A DNA stretch of 10,866 bases from Pseudomonadota bacterium. Lineage in GTDB: Bacteria > Bdellovibrionota_B > Oligoflexia > Silvanigrellales > Silvanigrellaceae. Positions 1 through 6,702 of this stretch are shown here, piece after piece. The translations under genes were made by a program, and so were the position numbers. Positions within the stretch are counted from its first letter, which is position 1. Every line of letters begins with the position of its first letter. Location of the stretch: positions 1 through 10,866 of the forward strand of contig JAIXXU010000140.1 of assembly GCA_027490595.1 (NCBI GenBank). Direction: 5' to 3'. The notes beneath the pieces were generated by a model. That model was not told the DNA's origin, did not search any database, and was given only the letters and a program-made list of their open reading frames with translations.

Positions 1-337
1 CATCGTCAGCAAAGGCTAGAGCTGGTTTTCCTCGAACATAGGGTGGAGGTAGCCTGGAAACCCGTCCCCCTTCCTCATCAATGGCAATCACAGTAGGAAA
101 GGAAAATGGCCCCCAAGGTCGATGGGTGAGTTGTTGAATTTCACCTATCAATGCTTTGGTTTGTTCAATGGACTCCATATTGCGCTTAAAAAGCACTATG
201 CCGGAAGGTTTGTACTGTTCCAAAAGTTCACGTTCCCGATCAGTCAACATCGTAGAATTTAACGACGGCCAAAGAAAAAAACCTGCTTGTTCCTCGCGCG
301 ATAAAGCCTGATAAAACTCCAGAAATTTAAGATTCAT
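1..337 (-). CDS. nagZ: Beta-N-acetylhexosaminidase NagZ, N-terminal part (glycoside hydrolase family 3)
   Basis: Partial gene: the first 112 codons are present and the rest lies beyond the left edge. NagZ removes N-acetylglucosamine from anhydromuropeptides in the cytoplasm during cell-wall recycling. The translation shows family hallmarks in order: a PSGIVLFKRN segment near residues 47-56 (usual form PGGvILFkRN) and IAIDEEGGRVSRL near residues 89-101 (usual form IDQEGGRV.RL), which lines the sugar site. The catalytic Asp/His region is outside the window. A strong Shine-Dalgarno GAGGGAG lies at 347-353 on the minus strand, 9 nt before the ATG at 337 and 6 nt before an in-frame GTG at 340, so either start is possible. 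It follows the menC-like stop by 30 nt and is probably the third gene of the lspA operon. Family-level confidence is high. A secreted GH3 enzyme is less likely because no signal peptide is seen. Confidence 0.88.
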   Translation of the reverse strand, partial: MNLKFLEFYQALSREEQAGFFLWPSLNSTMLTDRERELLEQYKPSGIVLFKRNMESIEQTKALIGEIQQLTHRPWGPFSFPTVIAIDEEGGRVSRLPPPYVRGKPALAFADD

Positions 338-358
338 CACATTGAACTCCCTCACAAC

Positions 359-381
359 GGAAACCTGTTATAAGGGTTTCC
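359..381 (-). repeat. Intercistronic inverted repeat (7-bp stem, 9-nt loop) between menC and nagZ
   Basis: GGAAACC at 359-365 is the exact reverse complement of GGTTTCC at 375-381. In the minus-strand transcript this gives a perfect 7-bp hairpin whose loop holds the menC-like stop codon (368-370). No T-run follows, so it is a poor terminator. It ends about 6 nt upstream of the nagZ Shine-Dalgarno and could affect translational coupling or mRNA processing. The structure is seen; the function is inferred. Confidence 0.5.
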
Positions 382-1393
382 ATGTTTCACTTTCTAACAA
401 GTTTTTAAATCCCCAATGTGGAGAATGGGGGAAAATTATTTGAGAACCTTCACTTGATAATTCATTGATATAGTCATGTTTTTCATACAGAACATGGGTA
501 TAAAATCCACAGCTCTCTTTTTTGTTTGGACAGGTTTGATAAAACATCATAGCCTCCCACAAACCACACAACTGGCCTACAGGGTGATCCATGTAGCTTG
601 TAAACACAAAGCGATGTCTTGGTAATTTTTGGTAAAACAAATCAATTTTTTCTAGAGCTGGCTTACAAACAATAACATCAAAAGACTCTGAAATATCAGA
701 AAAATAAAAGTTTTCGTTCTCGTGTAAAATTTCGCATCCTAGCGGTTTTCTATCTAATGCTAAAGAAACACCAAATTTTTTTTGTAAAAATTTCCATTGT
801 TCTTTTTCAAAAGTGCAAGGATCCTCAATAAAATCGATAATAGATAAACATGATTTTATTTCTTCTAAAAATTCACAAACTTCGACAAAGTTTAAAACAG
901 AATTAAAATCAAGCCTAATTTTAATATTATGTAAGGAAAGATTCCTGTAATTATCTTTAATTTTTTTTACAATTTCATTGGTATTTTTACCAACTTTAAT
1001 TTTAAATATATGAAACCCTTGCTGAAATTTTACATAAATATTTGCCCAGACAAACTCCTGGCAAGAAATTAAAAAATGATTTTTAATTCCGTCACAAAAA
1101 TTATTTTGAGTCACACCTTGAGCGTCATCAAAAAGAAATTGAACTGCTTTTGAAGTCAATGGCGTGGTTTTACCCTGGGACAACAAGGAAAGCTGCTCAT
1201 TTAAAACAAGATCGCCAAGCTCTGGCCAAACAAAACAATCGGCATATCCGACCGTTCTATTTTTAAAAAGACACTTAAGAAGCACACCTTGACGTTCTTT
1301 TTTTGTAGTCAACGCATTTAAAGATTCAATAGGATATAGAGAGTATGGAGAGTAAAATAGTTGTAATATTTCTTGAGTTATTCTTTGCGCCAT
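368..1393 (-). CDS. menC: MenC-like o-succinylbenzoate synthase (enolase superfamily)
   Basis: This 341-residue protein resembles o-succinylbenzoate synthase, which dehydrates SHCHC to o-succinylbenzoate in menaquinone biosynthesis. The enolase-superfamily active site can be traced along the barrel: KIKVG with Lys131 and Lys133 (acid/base pair), RLDFN with Asp162, IDFIEDP with Glu190, ALDRKP with Asp214 (the three metal ligands), and CKPAL with Lys244 (second catalytic lysine). TSYMDHPVGQ near 265-274 matches the MenC TSxxES/vG segment. Length fits the family. The start overlaps the lspA stop by 16 nt, with GAGGGG just upstream of the ATG, so translation is probably coupled. The middle is very AT-rich, with many Lys, Asn and Ile codons and several 8-nt T runs. 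A related dipeptide epimerase is possible but less likely given the MenC-type KP and TS motifs. No other men gene is visible here. Confidence 0.75.
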   Translation of the reverse strand: MAQRITQEILQLFYSPYSLYPIESLNALTTKKERQGVLLKCLFKNRTVGYADCFVWPELGDLVLNEQLSLLSQGKTTPLTSKAVQFLFDDAQGVTQNNFCDGIKNHFLISCQEFVWANIYVKFQQGFHIFKIKVGKNTNEIVKKIKDNYRNLSLHNIKIRLDFNSVLNFVEVCEFLEEIKSCLSIIDFIEDPCTFEKEQWKFLQKKFGVSLALDRKPLGCEILHENENFYFSDISESFDVIVCKPALEKIDLFYQKLPRHRFVFTSYMDHPVGQLCGLWEAMMFYQTCPNKKESCGFYTHVLYEKHDYINELSSEGSQIIFPHSPHWGFKNLLESETWKPL

Positions 1394-1944
1394 AGCCCCT
1401 CAAGCATAAGACAGCAAACACCAATAGAAACAGCACTATCTGCCACATTAAATACTGGAAAATCATAGAACCATCCAAAAATTTTCCACGAAACATGAAT
1501 CCAATCAATGACATAATGTAAAAAAACTCTATCAAAATAATTTGCCAGGGCACCTGCTAATAATAGAACAATACCCAAATAGGCAAGAAAATTCTTTACA
1601 CCTGATTTTATGAAAAAAGAAAGAATGATAAAAATAGCCAAGGGAGTTACAAGATAAAAAAAGATTGGCCTGATAACTTCAGGAAGTTGTCCAAAAAGCC
1701 CCCAGGCTGCTCCAGTATTTCTGGTATAGGTTAGAGAAAGTTCTAACCAGGAACTGCTGCCCCACCGAAAGAGGTTCAGGGATCGTGAAGAAAAATCACG
1801 AATATTGTCTGCTGATGCATAAATGAGAAATGCTTTTTCTGACCAAGCTTTGGTAAATTGGTCTAAGGCAAATACAAAGGCAAGAAGCAAGAAGCACCAA
1901 AATAGGTTACGACCCTTTGGGATATGAGATACAAAAGAATTCAC
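1378..1944 (-). CDS. lspA: Lipoprotein signal peptidase (signal peptidase II)
   Basis: LspA is an inner-membrane aspartyl protease that removes signal peptides from diacylglyceryl-modified prolipoproteins. With the GTG start used here (188 aa), the conserved blocks are: ALDQFTK in the first membrane helix (Asp28, Lys32), YTRNTGAAWGLF (about residues 73-84), GALANYFDR with catalytic Asp138, and FNVADSAVSIG with catalytic Asp169. Four hydrophobic helices are evident, and length is slightly above the usual 160-170 aa because of a longer first periplasmic loop. An ATG at 1962 would add six residues but has no Shine-Dalgarno and would sit at the predicted transcription start. The GTG at 1944 has GGAAAGG 8 nt upstream, so I prefer it. 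The gene heads an operon with menC-like and nagZ, overlapping menC by 16 nt. Confidence 0.9.
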   Translation of the reverse strand: MNSFVSHIPKGRNLFWCFLLLAFVFALDQFTKAWSEKAFLIYASADNIRDFSSRSLNLFRWGSSSWLELSLTYTRNTGAAWGLFGQLPEVIRPIFFYLVTPLAIFIILSFFIKSGVKNFLAYLGIVLLLAGALANYFDRVFLHYVIDWIHVSWKIFGWFYDFPVFNVADSAVSIGVCCLMLEGLWRKE

Positions 1945-1963
1945 GGAGTTAGGCCTTTCCATG
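1942..1963. promoter_or_regulatory. Face-to-face translation start region of lspA and the FUSC gene
   Basis: The palindrome CCATGG at 1959-1964 contains an ATG on each strand: the plus-strand FUSC start (1961-1963) and a possible minus-strand lspA start (1960-1962). The minus-strand Shine-Dalgarno GGAAAGG (1953-1959) points to the lspA GTG at 1942-1944. The plus-strand GGAGTTAGG (1945-1953) points to the FUSC ATG. The two ribosome-binding sequences therefore fill the short gap between the two starts. The motifs are seen; their use is inferred. Confidence 0.5.
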
Positions 1964-3055
1964 GGAAAATATCAAAATCAAACCAAGTTATTCCAACATA
2001 GCATGAAAACGGCTGCAAGCTCCCTTTGGAAAAACGTGTTTCAGCATAAATCCATCCACCACCAATGGCAATTAATTTTACTTGCTTTCAAAACAGCAGT
2101 ATTAGGAACTTTTTTTTTTTTTTTTTCAGTGGTTCAAGAACAACATTTGTATTTATTCACTTCCATAAGTGTATTCATTTTTGCTTTGATGGAAATAGAG
2201 CTTTACTCCCGGCCTAAAAAAATTCAGGCAACTTACCTCTGCTTGTCGCTTCTTCTCTTTCCACTCTCCGTTTATCTTGGCTGCATGGTGAGCAGTTTGC
2301 CTTCACTAGCCCTACTTTTTACGATTGTAGGCATGGGTTTTATGGGTTTTACCGAAGATTTTGGCAATAGCTTTCAACGATTTTATCTTTTGTTCTTTTT
2401 AATCTTTGTTTTGTGCTCGGGTCTTCCTAGCTCTTCTCAAATAGCCCAGGAAAAAATGGCGTATTACTTTTTAGGCCATGGCTCAATGATGCTCATTTTT
2501 TTTATACATTCTGTTTTTCAAAAATCATCAGAGAAATTGAAATTTGACAATGATATTAAACTTAAAATTTTCACTGTTATTTTTTCAAACTATCAAAATA
2601 TAAGTCATGGTTTAAGATTGTCTATTGGTGGTTTTTTGAGCTACATGTGCGCTCATTTCATGAATTTGCCACAAGCTGGATGGGTTCCTATGACAACTCT
2701 TCTTCTTTTAAAAAAAACCACCTCACAAACATTTGAAATCATTTTACACCGTTTAGCGGGTTCTTTGCTTGGCTGCCTTTTTGCAGCACTGATTGTTATT
2801 TTTGTAACGTCACCTTGGCTCATGTGTGCATGTTTGTTTGTTACTTTATATTTTTCGATGCGAACATTCTCTACACACTATGGTGCTTATGTTTTTTTTG
2901 TCACACCAACAGTGCTTATTCTTATTGCTTTACAAACCCATGCAAATAGGACTCTACCTATTGTACGTCTTGAAAATACGATTCTAGGAATTATGGTTGC
3001 TTTAAGCGTTGTGGTGGTTTGGATGCCCTTAGAAAAAAGCCTCTCCAGGAAATAA
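1961..3055 (+). CDS. FUSC-family inner-membrane protein (fusaric-acid/aromatic-acid exporter-like)
   Basis: This 364-residue polytopic protein has about ten hydrophobic segments in two halves (residues about 38-190 and 215-355), separated by a charged stretch near 188-205. The second half has FUSC-type features: a membrane block ending in QAGWVPMTTLLLL, then HRLAGSLLG (about 263-271, usual form R..GT..G), a THYGAY/VFFVTP segment near 305-316, and RLENTILG near 336-343. FUSC proteins are linked to efflux of aromatic acids and related compounds; the substrate here is unknown. The large cytosolic domain of YccS/AaeB-type members is absent or very short. The ATG at 1961 follows GGAGTTAGG; Met15 at 2003 has no Shine-Dalgarno. 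Codons 51-55 are five consecutive TTT codons within a 17-nt T run. The gene converges on the patatin gene with 19 nt between stops. Confidence 0.65.
   Translation: MGKYQNQTKLFQHSMKTAASSLWKNVFQHKSIHHQWQLILLAFKTAVLGTFFFFFSVVQEQHLYLFTSISVFIFALMEIELYSRPKKIQATYLCLSLLLFPLSVYLGCMVSSLPSLALLFTIVGMGFMGFTEDFGNSFQRFYLLFFLIFVLCSGLPSSSQIAQEKMAYYFLGHGSMMLIFFIHSVFQKSSEKLKFDNDIKLKIFTVIFSNYQNISHGLRLSIGGFLSYMCAHFMNLPQAGWVPMTTLLLLKKTTSQTFEIILHRLAGSLLGCLFAALIVIFVTSPWLMCACLFVTLYFSMRTFSTHYGAYVFFVTPTVLILIALQTHANRTLPIVRLENTILGIMVALSVVVVWMPLEKSLSRK
1968..1996 (-). promoter_or_regulatory. Candidate sigma-70-type promoter for the lspA operon
   Basis: On the minus strand, TTGGAA (1991-1996) and GATATT (1968-1973) are separated by exactly 17 nt, each matching the -35/-10 consensus at four of six bases. 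Transcription would start near 1961, giving a leader of about 17 nt that contains the Shine-Dalgarno of the GTG start at 1944. The promoter lies inside the opening codons of the divergent FUSC gene. It is a consensus match only. Confidence 0.35.
2110..2126 (+). repeat. Homopolymeric T17 tract inside the FUSC coding region
   Basis: Seventeen consecutive T bases span the end of codon 50, codons 51-55 (all Phe) and the first base of codon 56. The reading frame is open as given. A change of one or two units would shift the frame near residue 50 of 364 and destroy the protein. Other T runs in this AT-rich window are only about 8-9 nt. Such tracts are known sites of polymerase slippage and phase variation; use as a switch here is inferred. 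Confidence 0.95.
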
Positions 3056-3071
3056 TTTTGACAGAGCTTTT
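3035..3071 (-). terminator. Bulged hairpin with T6, candidate terminator of the long flagellar operon
   Basis: AAAAG/CTCT (3035-3039 and 3041-3044, C3040 bulged) pairs with AGAGCTTTT (3063-3071) across an 18-nt loop. Read on the minus strand, the 3' arm runs into six T residues (3033-3038), as in an intrinsic terminator just after the patatin stop. On the plus strand only CTTTTATTT follows, a weaker signal. It overlaps the last codons of the FUSC gene. The long loop and bulge lower confidence. Confidence 0.4.
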
Positions 3072-3074
3072 ATT

Positions 3075-4700
3075 TCAAGAATTAATCATAGGCATATCAA
3101 TTAATGCTTTAATTTCGTTTAACGGACGTAAAGAAAAACCAAATGGGGCGAATTTATGATTCATAGCCTCATAACTAAAGACAATATCTGCCAGTGTTTT
3201 ATAATATCCAAGGCTAACTAATGACGTACCATGAGAGTAAATCATAGGATTGCCTGACATTTTTTCCATGACAGTGTCGGTTGGTGAGAAAGGAACAAAT
3301 GAGACCTCAGGGTAATTGTCAAACATATGCTGATGAAACGTCTTGGAACGGCTATGTACCAAACTTTTAATGGCCTGAAGAACTGAGAAGTACCCTCCCC
3401 TTGACATGATTTCACCGGGAAGCTGCGTTGAGAATGGAATAATGGGGTCAATGGACACCACAAGTCCAGACCCTTTTTGTATAGCCAACTCTAAGGAGGG
3501 TCCTCCACTCACCTGTCCATCAATAAACCAATGCCCATTGATTTTTTCTGGCAAAAAGAAGGATGGCAAAGCACAACTGGCTCTCATTGCTTGACTAATT
3601 TTCACATCCTTCCAGGGCTCATGGCCAAAAACAACTGTTTCCCCTGTATCTTGATCTGTTGCAGTAATAAAAAGTTCTTTATTTAAATGATGAAAGCTGT
3701 CTTCAACTCCCAGAATAGAAAGCTGTTTCGAAAAATATGTCTTTAGTTTTTGCCCTCTAAACAACCCTACAGGAACCCATTTTTGAATAGTTTTAAAGAA
3801 GTCTTGTAGAGATAAAAATGAATTTTTAGACACAAAAGACCAAGTGTTTTTTAAAAATTCGTGTCCTGCAAGATCAAAAAGCTGAGTCAATTTTTGTGGT
3901 TCAATGGAAGCTTTTTCACCAAATATTGATTTAACTAAATCCTTAACAGCAAGACCAGATGCCATACACGTAGCAAGCCACGAGCCCGAAGACACACCAC
4001 AAAAAATATCAAAATCAGAACATTTTTTTTCCGCAAATGATTGCTCTAGAGCCAAGAGAACTCCTGCGGCATAGTGATACCCTTCAACTCCACCACCCGA
4101 AATACACAAGGCCGCTTTGGGATGTGTTTTTTGAAAAGGCTTGGGAAAGTGCAAAAGAGAGCTCACGATAGAGAAAATATCTGATGGTTTCGTAATCACT
4201 GATCTGACAAGGGTGGATCTTAAATAAAATTCCCGTTCTTTGTTTTGTTTATCTTCCTGAAGAACAACTACAATACGCCGTTGGGTAAATAAAGGCATAA
4301 CCTGTTTATCAAGTGCAGCTTTAACATCTTCATATTTTATTTTGTCCCAGTTTTCATTCTCTTGGAGAGGAACAAAATTATCTGAAATTTTATTTTTATA
4401 TTCTTTATTATCTTCTTTTTCTGAGAAAGAATGTCTTTCATCCACAATAATAAAATCGGCATTAAACTTTGAAATTTTATCAACAAGCTCGAAGACATCG
4501 CTTAAAAAAAATAGTTTCACACTATGAGTAGGTGCATGATTTCCTGTTATTTTTTGAAATAAATGATAGTCAAGGTAAAAACAATTGTTTGTATTAGTTT
4601 CCGTTAAATTAAGTTTTTTAAAGTTCTTGATGGTTGGTAATACAATGGCAGGAGATCCAATATAAAAAATATGGCTAGCATAATCTGAGTTATGTGACAT
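3075..4700 (-). CDS. Patatin-like phospholipase with N-terminal receiver-like domain
   Basis: This is a 541-residue protein in two parts. Residues about 196-420 form a patatin-like lipid acyl hydrolase: SGGGVEG at 201-207 (oxyanion hole), GVSSG at 235-239 with nucleophile Ser237, and IDG with Asp394 of the Ser-Asp dyad. The Asp is followed by Gln (DGQ) where most relatives have DGG or DGA. Residues about 10-185 resemble a degenerate response-regulator receiver fold: ADFIIVD at 81-87 matches PDLIILD with the phosphoacceptor Asp (Asp87), RRIVVVL at 141-147 looks like strand 4, and RSVITKP at 166-172 matches the strand-5 K-P motif (Lys171). The paired acidic residues after strand 1 appear to be missing, and the strand 3-4 gap is long. 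No signal peptide is seen, so it is probably cytoplasmic. AGGA precedes the ATG. It is the last gene of the flagellar-led operon, 31 nt after rlmL. Substrate is unknown. Confidence 0.82.
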   Translation of the reverse strand: MSHNSDYASHIFYIGSPAIVLPTIKNFKKLNLTETNTNNCFYLDYHLFQKITGNHAPTHSVKLFFLSDVFELVDKISKFNADFIIVDERHSFSEKEDNKEYKNKISDNFVPLQENENWDKIKYEDVKAALDKQVMPLFTQRRIVVVLQEDKQNKEREFYLRSTLVRSVITKPSDIFSIVSSLLHFPKPFQKTHPKAALCISGGGVEGYHYAAGVLLALEQSFAEKKCSDFDIFCGVSSGSWLATCMASGLAVKDLVKSIFGEKASIEPQKLTQLFDLAGHEFLKNTWSFVSKNSFLSLQDFFKTIQKWVPVGLFRGQKLKTYFSKQLSILGVEDSFHHLNKELFITATDQDTGETVVFGHEPWKDVKISQAMRASCALPSFFLPEKINGHWFIDGQVSGGPSLELAIQKGSGLVVSIDPIIPFSTQLPGEIMSRGGYFSVLQAIKSLVHSRSKTFHQHMFDNYPEVSFVPFSPTDTVMEKMSGNPMIYSHGTSLVSLGYYKTLADIVFSYEAMNHKFAPFGFSLRPLNEIKALIDMPMINS

Positions 4701-4731
4701 AAATTACTTCCTAGTTTTTACTTACCGCATT

Positions 4732-6111
4732 TTAACGACCGTAAAGGACATACTGTAAAAAGCGGCATTCTAAATTTCCATTAAAAACTTTTACGGTGCG
4801 TGTGGATCGCAAACCAACAGACTTCGTGAGGGTTTCTTCGTAGCTCAATATCCACGCTGACCAATTTGAAAAGTAATGCTTCCAAGTATTTCCCATTTCT
4901 CGGTACAAAGAGGACAATGAATTCACATCACCAAGGCGTTCACCATAAGGTGGATTATTTAAAATAAGACCCACAGAGGCATGAGGACGTGACAAGGACA
5001 TATTTTTTTCTTGGAAATGAATCAAACCCGAGACACCGACCAGCGCAGCAGACTCACTGGCCAATTTAACACTTTTTTCACTGATGTCTGATGCGTGAAT
5101 AGGAATAAAATTTTCAATATCTTCAATATGAATATTGTTAAATGAGCAATAATTAAGAATATTAATTTTTACATCTTCATCAGATATTTTTTGGGCTAAA
5201 AGTTTTTGTTTATAATGAATAAAAAGATTTTTTAAAACGCTCTGTTCATCAGGTAAAACATGACAAAAACCAAATTCATTGCGGTTAGTATTTGGATTAA
5301 AGTTCATCAATAACAAAGCAGCTTCAATTGCTAACGTCCCAGAACCGCAAAACTGATCGCAAAGAAAAGGAGACAATAAAATTTTTGAAGGTATTTTTCT
5401 TTGGACATTTTGCTCGTCATCACTCAAAAAAACACGTTGGAAAAAGATGGGTTCTTTGGAAGATGAAATACCGCGCGCTACAGAACTCCAACCTGTCAAA
5501 CGAAGCAAAGCTGCTGCAAGGTTTTCTTTTAGAGGAGCTTCTGCAGACTGAGTCCGATAGCCTCTTTTAAATAAGGGGATACCAGTAAGATCAATTGAGA
5601 TAATAAAGTTATTTTCGAAAAGACGAGCGAAGACATTAACCTGAGGATTTTTCGTGTCTACACTGGGTCTGGAACCAGTTTTTTGACGAAAGCGGTCACA
5701 GATGGCGTCCTTGATTTTTAAGGCAAGATACATCGAATTTTGAATAAAAGAAGAATACAGCGAGGCCTCAACAGCAAACGTCTTATCAAGGGTAAAAATA
5801 GTTTCCCAAGGCAAACTTAAGACATTTTCATAAATACTAGTTTCACTCTTTAAAATTCCTTGAGCAAAATTTAAAAATATCTTGACGGCACAGAACGAAT
5901 GCAAGTTCACCAATACACAACAATCCCATGGACCGGATACTAGACAACCAGAACCCGATGGAAAAACCTCTGCTATCACCCCATGATCATCAAATATATC
6001 CATCAGTTCTTGGCACAAAATTTGTTCTAAACCCTTTGCACAACTCACAAAAAAACTCATGCGTGTGCCTTGGGTAGGATATAGTTTTAATGAACGGTTA
6101 AGGTTTTCCAT
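4732..6111 (-). CDS. RlmL-type THUMP-domain rRNA guanine-N2 methyltransferase
   Basis: This probable SAM-dependent N2-guanine methyltransferase of the RlmL (YcbY N-half) family acts on 23S rRNA; position specificity (m2G2445 in E. coli) is inferred from the family. In the 459-residue form used here, MSFFVSCAKGLEQIL begins at residue 18, a THUMP RNA-binding region spans about 50-165, FKRGYRTQSAEAPLKENLAAAL lies at about 181-202, the SAM loop DQFCGSGT at 252-259 (usual form DPFCGSGT), and catalytic NPPYGER at 386-392. The C-terminal NGNLECRFLQY is also typical. The RlmK half of the E. coli fusion is absent. Start choice: ATG 6111 has GAGGA (6117-6121) at 5-nt spacing and overlaps the upstream stop by 14 nt. 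The family-like start would be the ATG at 6060, with only AAGG upstream. It is translated from a flagellar operon, an unusual setting. Confidence 0.83.
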   Translation of the reverse strand: MENLNRSLKLYPTQGTRMSFFVSCAKGLEQILCQELMDIFDDHGVIAEVFPSGSGCLVSGPWDCCVLVNLHSFCAVKIFLNFAQGILKSETSIYENVLSLPWETIFTLDKTFAVEASLYSSFIQNSMYLALKIKDAICDRFRQKTGSRPSVDTKNPQVNVFARLFENNFIISIDLTGIPLFKRGYRTQSAEAPLKENLAAALLRLTGWSSVARGISSSKEPIFFQRVFLSDDEQNVQRKIPSKILLSPFLCDQFCGSGTLAIEAALLLMNFNPNTNRNEFGFCHVLPDEQSVLKNLFIHYKQKLLAQKISDEDVKINILNYCSFNNIHIEDIENFIPIHASDISEKSVKLASESAALVGVSGLIHFQEKNMSLSRPHASVGLILNNPPYGERLGDVNSLSSLYREMGNTWKHYFSNWSAWILSYEETLTKSVGLRSTRTVKVFNGNLECRFLQYVLYGR

Positions 6112-6688
6112 TTTTGTCCTCGTTGCTACTCCGAGGCGAACAAACACCAAGATCTTTGAGCATTTCAAATTCGCGACCAGATCGGATGCGTGTGTAGTAC
6201 TCTAAATACTGTGTAGCTTTTGCGGGTAGCATACTTTCTAGAATTTTTGTGACTTGTCTTTGTGGCAGCTTAGATAACAAAACAATGACTAAATCTCTAT
6301 CCATGTTTTCCATGAGAAAAGCAACTTTTTTTGGGTCCATTTTTATCATAAATTCAACAGTAGATTTTATGCGTTCTTCTTTAATTTGCTTTTCCTGTTG
6401 GAGAGTATCATCTAAAAGTTTTCGCTCTTCTTGAATATTTTTTAACTCAACTTCAAACTCACTTTTACTCTTGTCGTATGAATTTTTAGCATCTTTCAAT
6501 TGAATTAACTTCTGTTCTATATCTTTTTTTGTGAGTTCTAATTCTTCTCGAATGAACATGGCTTTCGATGCTTTTAATTCACCGGTAGGAATTTCAGGTA
6601 AAACTTGTGCAAAAACACCTTCTAAAAAATAAAAACTGAAAACAATAAAAATAAGACGAAAAATAATTCTTATGTTTTTTTTCTTCAC
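6098..6688 (-). CDS. MotE-like flagellar protein (signal/anchor, coiled coil, MgtE_N-type domain; COG3334)
   Basis: This 196-residue protein starts with a basic stretch (KKKN) and a hydrophobic core (about 8-26) ending GVFAQ, which can be a cleavable signal peptide (cut after Ala27) or a membrane anchor. A charged coiled coil runs from about 45 to 110. Residues about 111-165 (KMDPKKVAFLMENMD, LLSKLPQRQVTKILESM) match the small helical MgtE_N-type domain, also found in the MotE family. MotE of Sinorhizobium meliloti is a periplasmic chaperone for the motility protein MotC; a stator- or motor-assembly role here is inferred. It starts at GTG with GAGGAA 8 nt upstream and lies 14 nt after fliJ. 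It is not an MgtE magnesium transporter, since the CBS and channel domains are absent. Its stop overlaps the rlmL-like start. Confidence 0.72.
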   Translation of the reverse strand: MKKKNIRIIFRLIFIVFSFYFLEGVFAQVLPEIPTGELKASKAMFIREELELTKKDIEQKLIQLKDAKNSYDKSKSEFEVELKNIQEERKLLDDTLQQEKQIKEERIKSTVEFMIKMDPKKVAFLMENMDRDLVIVLLSKLPQRQVTKILESMLPAKATQYLEYYTRIRSGREFEMLKDLGVCSPRSSNEDKNGKP

Positions 6689-6702
6689 AAGTTAAGTTCC
6701 TC

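Noticed and set aside
1326..1553. A 75-codon hydrophobic minus-strand frame
   Set aside because: Alternate frame across the lspA/menC junction; both real genes are supported by motifs.
5328..5570. An 80-codon plus-strand frame
   Set aside because: Antisense to the SAM-binding region of the rlmL-like gene, with no recognisable protein features.
6098..6688. MgtE magnesium transporter fragment
   Set aside because: Only the small N-type helical domain is present, behind a signal or anchor and a coiled coil. No CBS or channel domain exists, and the flagellar context fits the MotE family.
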